Assembly (NCBI GenBank): GCA_000969725.1
Contig: JXSR01S002606.1
Origin: Ophiothrix spiculata
Lineage: Eukaryota; Echinodermata; Ophiuroidea; Amphilepidida; Ophiotrichidae
Strand: one strand, 5' to 3'
Length of the DNA: 26,644 nucleotides
A model generated the notes under the pieces. That model ran no database searches. It was not told where the DNA came from and saw only the letters and a program-made list of their open reading frames with translations. The translations under genes were made by a program, and so were the position numbers. This document shows, in pieces, positions 18,001-22,043 of the stretch; within the stretch, counting starts at the first letter, position 1, and every line of letters begins with the position of its first letter.

Positions 18001-19441
18001 TGCCAAAAAATCAAGTAATATAATGGTCAATAATATCAATGCGTACAAAACGATTTAATTTATAATGCTTGTTCGACACAGGTTAAGTTGGCTCGGGACA
18101 AAACGTTAAAAATTATGTCCCTTAGTGGCATTACTTTAAATGTGAATATTCTCAAGCTCAGTAATTTTTGCACGAGGCTAATTTGAAATCATTCTGCTCA
18201 TTTTAATTTTCACTCGCCTGAAGTTTTAAGGTGCATGGTACATCCTTTTCTTTTGCCGTGCATTAAAAAAAATAAATGTACATGTAGTGCGCAAAAATAA
18301 CCGCTACATATAGTATTCATTACTGTTAGGAGACCATTAAAAGAATTGAATCCATCAGTTTATAATCAGATTTATTAAAATAAAGCTGTATAACAATGTC
18401 ATATGTGGACCGCCGCGGCAAAAGGGTGCAGTTGTCGGCTCGTACATGTTGCTCCTGTAGCATATCTGATGTATGCTATTTGTATGCATCAGATATGCTA
18501 CAATGAGCAACATGTAGGAGCCGACAACTGCACCCTTTTGCCGCGGCGGGACACATATAATGGTGACAAAAGGTTATTTTTCACAAGGCCAAGTTTGAAT
18601 TCTCAAATCAATATCCACCTTACACCCATGTGGGGTCTTTGGTACGAAAGATAAAATTATCCACCCCTCAGAAATATACAAGAATAGTTATTTACTTTGA
18701 AATCTACAACTTGATTTTTAGGGAATAATTGATGTCCATGACATACTAGCAAGACGCAACTAGCATCTGGTATGATTAAAAACGCTACAAAGAAGATAAC
18801 CAGACATAATCAAGTTCAATGTTTGAATTTTAGTATCTCTTGTAGCATCTAGCTAGATGTCAGTGTCTTACTAGTATGTAATGGGCTTTTAAGAGTAGAT
18901 AGGAGGTTGTGTAAGCTACAAGTTGTGAGCCATAACAAGTAATAGTACTTTCAGAGTCAGACAATTTCACCACTGTAACATCGCTCAATATGCAGTCTTT
19001 ACACAGTCAGACAATTTCACCACTGTAACATCGCTGAATACGCAGTCTGTACACATGCTACAAGATCAGAGTGTGCATTAAAATTTTAAGACTGCGTATC
19101 AAGCGATGTTGCAGTGATGAAATCGTTGGACTCTGAATGCACCATAAAAAAACTGCAATTGAAAATAAATGTTGAAATGAATCACAAGTTAAAATCAACA
19201 ACACAAGTTTTTTAACAATTCTTGTATCTATAAAACTATTTAAATTTCCTTTTTTATTTCAGTTGCAGATACAGAATCCGAGGACATTAAAGTTGCAGGG
19301 ACTAGTAAAAGTAACATGATGGAGTCACTGAAGAAATCTTACTTCTGTGCTGACTGTAAACAAGACTTTTCTTTTACCAGCACTGAGATATTGAAGCATA
19401 AAAGAACTCATAAAAATCCTCCAGCAGCTCAATCATCATGA
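1..19441 (+). CDS. DHX34: DHX34-type DEAH-box RNA helicase, C-terminal 643 codons (15 exons, 5' end outside window)
   Basis: Spliced from exons 1-98, 1916-2090, 2470-2556, 3416-3490, 4820-4933, 5615-5770, 6937-7032, 7670-7816, 9183-9319, 9982-10092, 13706-13827, 16018-16200, 17122-17233, 17666-17805 and 19263-19441; all junctions are GT-AG and keep frame. Residues 1-33 end the helicase core. Residues about 34-145 are the HA2 region ([36 protein letters not shown]). Residues 184-235 are basic and 236-250 acidic. Residues 300-399 carry OB-fold signatures ([33 protein letters not shown]). Two zinc-finger-like motifs lie at 559-580 and 613-634. In vertebrates DHX34 promotes NMD by bringing UPF1 to the SMG1 kinase; its C-terminal tail contacts SMG1. 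The RecA motifs are upstream and not visible. Identification rests on remembered conservation with vertebrate DHX34 along the whole length. Exons 9 and 12 sit in duplicated-exon arrays. Confidence 0.95.
298..352 (+). mobile_element. Probable tRNA-derived SINE fragment
   Basis: CGCACTCGCGCTGCATCTGG, ATAGCGGGTGTC and GGATTCGAATCCC have the order seen in the 3' half of tRNA-type SINE heads; the last is B-box-like and also a 14-bp palindrome. No convincing A box was found, so it may be truncated. Confidence 0.4.
1192..1837. mobile_element. DNA-transposon-derived element, possibly hAT-like, with a nested MITE
   Basis: Ends are inverted repeats of about 35 bp: GGGGTGCTCTGGCAAAATGA at left, TCATTTTGCTAGAGCAGCCC at right. 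GGGGTGCTC-type ends recall hAT elements. Target duplications are not clear. A second element sits inside at 1361-1566. No transposase ORF. Confidence 0.6.
1361..1566. mobile_element. 206-bp MITE with ATATTG target duplication
   Basis: Terminal inverted repeats CATACCTGCCAA and TTGGCAGGTATG, flanked on both sides by ATATTG (1355-1360, 1567-1572). Inside are repeated TCTACTTTT words and an inverted pair built on AATCTTACTAAAT. Confidence 0.8.
1916..2090 (+). CDS. DHX34: DHX34 exon 2
   Basis: Acceptor TATGCAG, donor CAG|GTGAGC. Encodes FPFIEPPP, the winged-helix part ([15 protein letters not shown]) and LTPVG...[11 protein letters not shown], typical of the HA2 region of DEAH helicases. Confidence 0.95.
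2091..2469 (+). other. DHX34 intron 2
   Basis: 379 bp of AT-rich sequence with a normal donor and acceptor. No repeat, mobile element or RNA gene recognised. Confidence 0.7.
2470..2556 (+). CDS. DHX34: DHX34 exon 3
   Basis: Acceptor CTTTCAG, donor ATG|GTATGT, 29 codons, phase 0 at both ends. Encodes [17 protein letters not shown], the ratchet-region motif shared by DEAH helicases. Confidence 0.93.
2557..3415 (+). other. DHX34 intron 3
   Basis: 859 bp. Contains two tandem copies of a 30-bp unit (CCTTGTTTT..AGACCCACTT at 3188 and 3218). Otherwise no gene or element recognised. Confidence 0.6.
3416..3490 (+). CDS. DHX34: DHX34 exon 4
   Basis: Acceptor TTCATTCAG, donor CAT|GTAAGT, 25 codons. 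Encodes [20 protein letters not shown], the SDHGD/LN motif of the DEAH ratchet domain. Confidence 0.93.
3718..3916. mobile_element. MITE with TA target duplication (intron 4)
   Basis: Element 3720-3914 with inverted ends TCCACTCGTCCAATTCAACT and AGTTGAATTAGACGAGTGAA, flanked by TA. TA duplication is typical of Tc1/mariner-mobilised elements. Confidence 0.7.
4376..4633. mobile_element. 252-bp MITE with TTA target duplication (intron 4)
   Basis: Element 4379-4630 with inverted ends AGCTGAATTCAGACTC and GAGTATGAATTCAGCT, flanked by TTA on both sides. TTA/TAA duplications are the mark of PIF/Harbinger-type insertion. Confidence 0.65.
4820..4933 (+). CDS. DHX34: DHX34 exon 5
   Basis: Acceptor CCTTACAG, donor ACA|GTAAGT, 38 codons. 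Encodes [18 protein letters not shown] and LKQQFKALL, matching the DHX34 segment after the ratchet domain. Confidence 0.93.
4934..5614 (+). other. DHX34 intron 5
   Basis: 681 bp. A 63-codon minus-strand ORF (5240-5049) has no recognisable family. Nothing else seen. Confidence 0.6.
5615..5770 (+). CDS. DHX34: DHX34 exon 6, basic linker
   Basis: Acceptor CTTCCAG, donor GAG|GTATGG, 52 codons. Begins DHNLLGKL and becomes very basic ([24 protein letters not shown]). It could serve as a nuclear localisation or RNA-binding segment (inference). Confidence 0.9.
5867..6079. mobile_element. MITE with TA target duplication (intron 6)
   Basis: Element 5869-6077 flanked by TA. Left end CTGTAAACGGGGTTATTTTC then GCGAG; right end CTCGCGAAAATATTCTCATT then TACAG, inverted. 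A diverged copy of the family is at 10161-10370. Confidence 0.75.
6078..6936 (+). other. Rest of DHX34 intron 6
   Basis: Between 6270 and 6410 are A- and T-tracts and two copies of AATGCGATATGC, a word also found near 11105 inside the 11014-12304 element, so a related remnant may be present. The rest is AT-rich with nothing recognised. Confidence 0.45.
6937..7032 (+). CDS. DHX34: DHX34 exon 7, acidic linker
   Basis: Acceptor ACCTCAG, donor CAG|GTAAGA, 32 codons. An acidic run (DADEEEED) is followed by [15 protein letters not shown], equivalent to the vertebrate segment reading DVKFKLRHDL. Confidence 0.9.
7197..7345. mobile_element. Foldback element (intron 7)
   Basis: Arms TGGTTTATTCAGAGTCT and AGACTCTGAATAAACCA, continuing with ATATGCATC / GATGCATAT. 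The TTCAGAGTC terminus is shared with the element at 18950-19137. Confidence 0.65.
7670..7816 (+). CDS. DHX34: DHX34 exon 8
   Basis: Acceptor CATTTACAG, donor AAG|GTAAGC, 49 codons. Encodes [14 protein letters not shown] and [13 protein letters not shown], the start of the OB-fold region of DEAH helicases. Confidence 0.95.
8344..8765 (-). mobile_element. Non-autonomous repeat, copy 1 (intron 8, minus orientation)
   Basis: Its reverse complement aligns along its length with 12922-13385: AAACAAACACCTCC..., AAAAGTACC, AATAATAACTTTGCACC, CTGCGATACTATTGCATGCG, GTCATTGTTACATGATAATG. It lacks one arm of the internal palindrome seen in the other copy. Confidence 0.75.
8897..9004 (+). pseudogene. DHX34 exon 9, truncated tandem copy 1
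   Basis: Preceded by TTTTTGTTTCAG. It reads in the exon 9 frame for 35 codons ([22 protein letters not shown]) and then stops at TGA 9002-9004. It has the acceptor and about the first 100 nt of exon 9 but not the 3' part (HQLLAYV) or the real donor. The sequence after the copy resembles the end of the upstream intron. The duplicated unit was therefore about 40 bp of intron end plus the exon's 5' part. Confidence 0.85.
9038..9145 (+). pseudogene. DHX34 exon 9, truncated tandem copy 2
   Basis: Second partial copy, 141 bp after the first and 145 bp before the intact exon, preceded by ATTTTGTTTCAG. It stops in frame at TGA 9143-9145. Over 33 codons it differs from the intact copy at 9 bases, all third codon positions; only one (CAT for CAG) changes the amino acid. 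Confidence 0.85.
9183..9319 (+). CDS. DHX34: DHX34 exon 9 (intact copy)
   Basis: Acceptor CTTGTTTCAG, donor GT|GTAAGT. The only one of three tandem copies with the full exon. It encodes [13 protein letters not shown] and, at its end, [10 protein letters not shown], which joins in frame to [12 protein letters not shown] in exon 10. Confidence 0.95.
9397..9535. mobile_element. Foldback element (intron 9)
   Basis: Imperfect palindrome with arms of about 60 bp: ATAAAATTGGAT at left against ATCCAATTTTAT at right, with ATATTTATTGGTC/GACCAATAAATAT and AATATTGGGC/GCCCAATATT between. The small ORF across it is only a by-product. Confidence 0.7.
9715..9775 (+). repeat. AATA-type microsatellite
   Basis: A run of AATA/AATAAATG repeats merging into a poly-A stretch, within intron 9. 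Confidence 0.85.
9982..10092 (+). CDS. DHX34: DHX34 exon 10
   Basis: Acceptor ATGTTTTAG, donor AG|GTAAGG. Encodes [20 protein letters not shown] and [13 protein letters not shown], among the most conserved parts of the DHX34 OB-fold region. Confidence 0.95.
10161..10370. mobile_element. Diverged MITE of the 5869-6077 family (intron 10)
   Basis: Starts CTGTATTGCGGGATATTTTC then ACAGGGTTAATTTTT; ends GTCAACCCCAGCGAAACATT then TCTCACTATACAG, the inverted form. Same end structure and length as the intron 6 element; the left TA has become CA. Confidence 0.6.
10657..10876. mobile_element. MITE-like element with 25-bp inverted ends (intron 10)
   Basis: TACTTTAAAATCTCGTTATA then GTGC at left; GTGCACTATATCGAGATTTT then AAAGTA at right, inverted. 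No ORF. No clear target duplication. Confidence 0.6.
11129..12098. mobile_element. Nested 962-bp element carrying a minisatellite, TATT target duplication
   Basis: Element 11133-12094 has ends GTCTCGCCTG and CAGGCGAGAC and is flanked by TATT (11129-11132, 12095-12098). Its interior is mostly a tandem repeat. Confidence 0.75.
11351..12043 (+). repeat. Tandem repeat, units of 130 bp then 111 bp
   Basis: The word GTCCGATTTCAAAGG or a variant starts at 11361, 11491, 11621, 11732, 11843 and 11954: two 130-bp periods, then three of 111 bp. The short form lacks about 19 bp of GGTCAAAAGA-type sequence. An 82-codon ORF (11804-12052) exists only because 111 is a multiple of three. Confidence 0.9.
12922..13385 (+). 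mobile_element. Non-autonomous repeat, copy 2 with internal palindrome (intron 10)
   Basis: 12922-13103 is a palindrome with arms of about 85 bp (GACAATAATAACT...AGTTATTATTGTC; AAACAAACACC / GGTGTTTGTTTTG). The part to about 13385 matches the reverse complement of 8344-8765. Confidence 0.75.
13386..13705 (+). other. End of DHX34 intron 10
   Basis: 320 bp of AT-rich sequence up to the exon 11 acceptor. Nothing recognised. Confidence 0.6.
13706..13827 (+). CDS. DHX34: DHX34 exon 11
   Basis: Acceptor AATATACAG, donor AAG|GTAAAG. Encodes [20 protein letters not shown] and [14 protein letters not shown], matching the vertebrate VADGWLEL segment. It follows a 3.6-kb repeat-filled intron. Confidence 0.93.
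13828..14447 (+). other. First part of DHX34 intron 11
   Basis: 620 bp without an ORF or recognisable element, ahead of the decayed exon 12 copies. Confidence 0.55.
14448..14480 (+). pseudogene. Decayed exon 12 copy A, left piece (intron-exon junction)
   Basis: ACAATGTTTTTCTTC and the following bases align with the intron end and first codons of intact exon 12 (CTCAATGCTTTCTCTCC then ATTCTATGTACGAAAG). The acceptor AG is lost. The piece ends where a retrotransposon fragment begins; the rest of the copy resumes after it. Confidence 0.6.
14471..15560 (+). mobile_element. 5'-truncated RTE-like non-LTR retrotransposon with 10-bp target-site duplication
   Basis: The 1070-bp insert (about 14481-15550) is flanked by AAGATTACAA at 14471-14480 and at 15551-15560. 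It starts inside the reverse transcriptase domain ([12 protein letters not shown]) and ends in a GATGATGATG tail, as is common for RTE-type elements. No endonuclease or 5' UTR is present. It has landed inside a decayed copy of DHX34 exon 12. Confidence 0.85.
14481..15542 (+). pseudogene. Reverse transcriptase fragment of non-LTR retrotransposon, frameshifted
   Basis: Two overlapping frames form one RT-like protein. The first (to about 14795) has the AFDSVNR motif, [10 protein letters not shown] and the [20 protein letters not shown] palm motif. The second (14796-15542) has [20 protein letters not shown], the [19 protein letters not shown] thumb region and a [12 protein letters not shown] tail. 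The frame breaks near 14795, exactly in the acidic catalytic motif: DLD ends one frame and ADD opens the next, consistent with a 2-nt loss. The ORF ends at TGA 15540-15542, in the GAT-repeat tail. Assignment to the RTE clade is by general layout and is less certain than the RT call itself. The product cannot be active. Confidence 0.85.
15561..15640 (+). pseudogene. Decayed exon 12 copy A, right piece
   Basis: Continues copy A after the retrotransposon. ATATTTGAAATATCTAGAAA matches ATATGGAAGAACTAGAGACA of exon 12, and CTGTGAGACAGGAGC matches CCGTGAGACAGGAGC. Similarity fades after about 15640. Not translatable. Confidence 0.7.
15685..15993 (+). pseudogene. Decayed exon 12 copy B, split by a MITE
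   Basis: Starts after an acceptor-like TTTGACAG. TCACGCGATGCAGAAGATCT, then AAAACACCTACAGACCTG and CAGGAGCAGTTATTA align with exon 12, with a 1-nt deletion near the start. At 15767-15900 a MITE interrupts it. The alignment resumes with CCTCCAAATAAGTGAAG and ACATTGTGTA..CGTCAAA, equivalent to CTTCCAAATTGGCTGAG and ACATTGAGTA..TGTCAAG. It ends about 25 bp before the acceptor of intact exon 12. The reading frame is destroyed. Confidence 0.75.
15763..15904. mobile_element. MITE inserted in exon 12 copy B (ATTA target duplication)
   Basis: The 134-bp element 15767-15900 is flanked by ATTA (15763-15766 and 15901-15904). Ends are inverted: GGCCCATGACATACT against AGTATATCATGGCC. A related element lies at 18734-18886. 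Confidence 0.75.
16018..16200 (+). CDS. DHX34: DHX34 exon 12 (intact copy)
   Basis: Acceptor CTCTCCATAG, donor CAG|GTAAGT. Encodes [31 protein letters not shown] and [10 protein letters not shown], matching the vertebrate segment LSKELLQFTASKIPYSL / MYVGPQ. It is the only undamaged copy in an array of two decayed upstream copies and three partial downstream copies. Confidence 0.93.
16116..16562 (+). repeat. Four tandem 115-bp units: exon 12 3' end plus donor
   Basis: Units start at 16116, 16231, 16346 and 16461, exactly 115 bp apart. Each holds the last 85 nt of exon 12 plus about 30 nt of intron. The first unit is the real exon end with donor GTAAGT; the others have GTTAGT. Because 115 is not a multiple of three, reading past the first donor shifts frame and meets TGA at 16251-16253. 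Confidence 0.95.
16231..16545 (+). pseudogene. Three partial exon 12 copies downstream of the intact exon
   Basis: Units 2-4 keep the coding sequence [15 protein letters not shown](L/P)GDADKQ... in the exon's own frame, each followed by CAG|GTTAGT. As separate exons they would not fit: the candidate acceptor TTCAGAGTCAG enters in a phase that gives TAG at once. Most base differences between units fall at third codon positions. Confidence 0.8.
16563..17121 (+). other. Rest of DHX34 intron 12
   Basis: 559 bp after the last 115-bp unit. ORFs on both strands here have no coding signature. Nothing else seen. Confidence 0.6.
17122..17233 (+). CDS. DHX34: DHX34 exon 13
   Basis: Acceptor ATTCACAG, donor TG|GTGAGT. 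Encodes [14 protein letters not shown] and the conserved [16 protein letters not shown] (vertebrate HPTKGGYAVTDFLTY). It ends with TG of a Cys codon completed by exon 14. Confidence 0.95.
17234..17665 (+). other. DHX34 intron 13
   Basis: 432 bp. No repeat, ORF or element recognised. Confidence 0.65.
17666..17805 (+). CDS. DHX34: DHX34 exon 14, C2HC-like zinc motif
   Basis: Acceptor TTCACCAG, donor AAAG|GTAAAT. Encodes WTCEQC followed by HESQC. The spacing C-x2-C-x13-H-x3-C (residues 559-580 of the assembled protein) suggests a zinc-binding finger. The same spacing occurs in the final exon. Confidence 0.93.
17901..18124. mobile_element. 218-bp MITE with TTA target duplication (intron 14)
   Basis: Element 17904-18121 with perfect 11-bp ends GGGACATAATT and AATTATGTCCC, flanked by TTA on both sides, as in PIF/Harbinger insertions. 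Confidence 0.7.
18402..18557. repeat. Long near-perfect palindrome (intron 14)
   Basis: Arms of about 75 bp around a short centre near 18480. CCGCCGCGGCAAAAGGGTGC at left matches GCACCCTTTTGCCGCGGCGG at right, and GCATATCTGAT faces ATCAGATATGC near the centre. Only a few mismatches. Probably a young foldback element. Confidence 0.9.
18734..18886. mobile_element. MITE related to 15767-15900 (intron 14)
   Basis: Ends GTCCATGACATACTAGCAAG and CTTACTAGTATGTAATGGGC, inverted. Shares the CCATGACATACTA terminus and the CTAGATG..CAG internal words with the MITE in exon 12 copy B. Confidence 0.65.
18950..19137. mobile_element. Foldback element with a duplicated left arm (intron 14)
   Basis: GTCAGACAATTTCACCACTG followed by TAACATCGCT occurs at 18956 and again at 19006 (period 50). 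The single right arm, ending GACTCTGAA, is inverted to it (AGCGATGTTGCAGTGATGAA). Confidence 0.75.
19263..19441 (+). CDS. DHX34: DHX34 exon 15, terminal C2H2-like finger and stop
   Basis: Acceptor TTATTTCAG; the ORF ends at TGA 19439-19441. Encodes [15 protein letters not shown]...LKHKRTH, spacing C-x2-C-x13-H-x3-H, matching the vertebrate C-terminus ([20 protein letters not shown]). Confidence 0.95.
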
Positions 19442-19564
19442 CATCAAATGTAAGGCTGGTTTCAGACACTTGCGTTTCTTTGACATTTGAAGCTGCCATT
19501 GGTTTTGTGTCTAGGGCTCATCAGAGGTGAAAAATTTTAGGTGGTCAAGATTATAAGATTGGAC

Positions 19565-19570
19565 ATTAAA
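19565..19570 (+). promoter_or_regulatory. Possible early poly(A) signal of DHX34 (ATTAAA)
   Basis: ATTAAA lies 124 nt after the stop. Use of this variant signal would exclude the long foldback at 19622-19907 from the mRNA. Confidence 0.3.
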
Positions 19571-19621
19571 TCCATGAAGTCTATAAGATAGGTCATCAAA
19601 TCTATAAACTCTATCTGATTT

Positions 19622-19907
19622 TGAGTGAAAATTAAATCAGATTACTGGACTTACTTGTTTAGAGCATTCTACGATTCGTGTTGCCCCTGTAACACTTCGT
19701 CAGGTTTTGACCCGCTGGATTGGTCACATGACGGACGACTCGGGATGGTTTTGATGGCCTGGTCCCACACATGCGATAGGTTATGTCGCAGTCCTCTCTT
19801 TTTGTTCAATGATGGATTTGTCAAGTGACCAATCCAGCGGGTCAAAACGTAACGAAGTGTTACATGGGTAACACAAAACATCAGTGATCTGATTTAATTT
19901 TCACTCA
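19622..19907. mobile_element. 286-bp foldback in the DHX34 3' UTR
   Basis: TGAGTGAAAATTAAATCAG at left faces CTGATTTAATTTTCACTCA at right. Further in, TTTTGACCCGCTGGATTGGT faces ACCAATCCAGCGGGTCAAAA. Arms of roughly 110 bp with some mismatches. Confidence 0.85.
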
Positions 19908-20057
19908 TGTTTACTACTACTGGATGACTTAGAACATTCACTCATCTATCTGATTTTCATGCATCTTGGAGACAATGGTCCTTAGCATGCTTAGTTAGGG
20001 GCACAAATGTGCCCCATATGTGGGTTGGTCAAGTTTCATCTAGGGATCATTAAGGTC

Positions 20058-20063
20058 AATAAA
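20058..20063 (+). promoter_or_regulatory. Candidate poly(A) signal of DHX34 (AATAAA)
   Basis: First canonical AATAAA after the stop codon, giving a 3' UTR of about 0.63 kb. A second AATAAA lies at 20217-20222. Confidence 0.5.
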
Positions 20064-20343
20064 TTATGGTGATCAAAATTGCGACGGACATTCTGAAACT
20101 AGCTTTATAGTGGCAAAGCTCAAGTTGCAAAGTTCTATCTTCAGACTGATACATCATATCATTAATGCTTTTTAACCTTCATTTGATTGCAGTGGTAAGC
20201 AAGAAAATATTGAGGAAATAAATGAAGCTATTTTTGATACAAAAACTCCATTCTTTTTCTTTAATTTAAAACTAAATTTGTTTTCTTTTTGATATGAAAT
20301 TGATCATACAATGATGACTCTGGGATTATTTGGTTTCTTACTT

Positions 20344-20349
20344 TTTATT
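20344..20349 (-). promoter_or_regulatory. Candidate poly(A) signal of the SoxH gene (AATAAA on minus)
   Basis: TTTATT on the plus strand reads AATAAA on minus, 545 nt past the SoxH stop. It lies about 120-290 bp from the DHX34 signals, so the 3' ends of the two genes nearly meet. Confidence 0.45.
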
Positions 20350-20894
20350 ATGGCATTATGGCATAAACATCATGATTTTACATAGTTATAACATTATAAC
20401 AAAAGGTAAAATAGAAAAATATACACAGGTTTACTTTCTCAGCTCATCATATTTAGATGTACTGGTACAAGAAGTGAAATGATACTGATGATCTATTTGC
20501 AGTGAACCATAAGCAGTTGGATACAATAGGCAAAATTCTTGTATCAACAAAAAAATTGATTGTTATTGATTCATGATTTTAGGAACATTTTTGCTGTGTT
20601 TTTTTAATCATCAAAACAGTTTCTTTTGGTAAACTAACACACTTACATGATACAATAACAACAAACATAATAGCATGATAATCAAATAAATAGCATGATC
20701 TCATTAGTGGTTAAAAAAAGAGGTTTCATGATTTTTCAAGATTGAAATATAACTTGTTTACAAAAAAATCTTACGTAAAGAAAACATGATAAGATAAAGA
20801 AATAGAAAACCTTCATGATAAATTAAATGATAGTTAAGCAATGTTGAGTAAAATCATATTCCTATTTTGGTGTGTGTGCACAGTGTAATTGAAA
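20350..20894 (-). other. Probable SoxH 3' UTR
   Basis: AT-rich sequence between the SoxH stop codon and its candidate poly(A) signal, with scattered CATGAT/ATCATG words. No ORF, splice junction or mobile element recognised. Confidence 0.45.
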
Positions 20895-22043
20895 TTATTC
20901 AACACTTTCCTCAATTCTGATGTAACACTCATTAGGCGGTTCCAACCAGTCATCACTGCCTTTGTTTGAGTGTTGTATCATATCTGAATCCAAGTCGGAC
21001 AGGAACCGCTCAAACAACTTGATATCAGGTCCTCGCGAGGGTGCACTCGGATCGGGAATCATCAACAAGTTTACTGGATGAATATCTTGGACATGGGGTA
21101 CACACTGCACCGGAGGACCTCCATCGTCTATCGATGGGATTGATATTACGTCTGAAGAGTGGCTGGATCCTTCGTTTAGGTACTGATCATCCTCCGTGAA
21201 AGCAGAACATGTGGTTTGGGTGTGAGACGTGGAACTGTCTTGAGTTCTTGCTGGAGTCAATAGAAGATCGTGGTTGGTTGATACACAGCAGTCGCAGATG
21301 TCCAAGTCTTCTCCATTGCCCTGTCCTAGTGTCCATGGTTTCAGGCAAGATTTGGTTTCCGACAGATGGATCAGGTTTTCTTTTGATGGAGTTAGTGAAG
21401 AGAAATCGGCAATTCTGGAATTTCCCCCTGATATTTTGATGCACCTCTTTGTAGCAGAGCAATATTGCTGCTCCTGTTGTGCATTAGACCAACCGTTAGT
21501 TATTATCGACATGGGAGCGCAATTGTGTGGGATTGATTGATGATGTGGTTTAGAATATTGTGTGGCATTTGCCACTGATTTTGATATGGACATTGGACAA
21601 TTTGTAGCATATGCAGAAGCTAGTGATTCTGAAGATAACTGACCTGCTTCATTAAATATTCCTCTCATAGATACTGAGATATTCTGGTCAAACTTTCCTT
21701 CTGTGAATTGTAATTTTTGATTGTATGGATTAGAGTTCTTCATCAGTCTGGTGCTGACAGATATTGGGGCTGAGCTATTTGCTAGGCTGAAAACGTTGCT
21801 TATTTTGAGGTGACTAACATCATTTGAAGCAGCATCAGGAAGAGTAACAGGATTATTCTTGGAACAAATATTTTGATTGGCTGTTGCTGATACAAGTGGT
21901 TTAGAAGTGCATGCCTTGGTTGTTGTAGTTGTGTCATGGCGTATTGCCTTTGGTGCAGTAGGTGGCGTAATTGATGCCAGCTGAATGCCACTGGGAAGAC
22001 TGGTTGGCTTGAAGGGCTTGCCCACTGGCTCCAAAATAAAATG
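20895..22043 (-). CDS. SOX30: SoxH exon 5, terminal exon
   Basis: Acceptor CTCTCCACAG, stop TAA at 20897-20895. 382 codons starting [13 protein letters not shown], Ser/Thr/Asn-rich, with a more acidic C-terminus ([25 protein letters not shown]). Probably a transactivation region (inference). Confidence 0.9.
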   Translation of the reverse strand, partial: HFILEPVGKPFKPTSLPSGIQLASITPPTAPKAIRHDTTTTTKACTSKPLVSATANQNICSKNNPVTLPDAASNDVSHLKISNVFSLANSSAPISVSTRLMKNSNPYNQKLQFTEGKFDQNISVSMRGIFNEAGQLSSESLASAYATNCPMSISKSVANATQYSKPHHQSIPHNCAPMSIITNGWSNAQQEQQYCSATKRCIKISGGNSRIADFSSLTPSKENLIHLSETKSCLKPWTLGQGNGEDLDICDCCVSTNHDLLLTPARTQDSSTSHTQTTCSAFTEDDQYLNEGSSHSSDVISIPSIDDGGPPVQCVPHVQDIHPVNLLMIPDPSAPSRGPDIKLFERFLSDLDSDMIQHSNKGSDDWLEPPNECYIRIEESVE

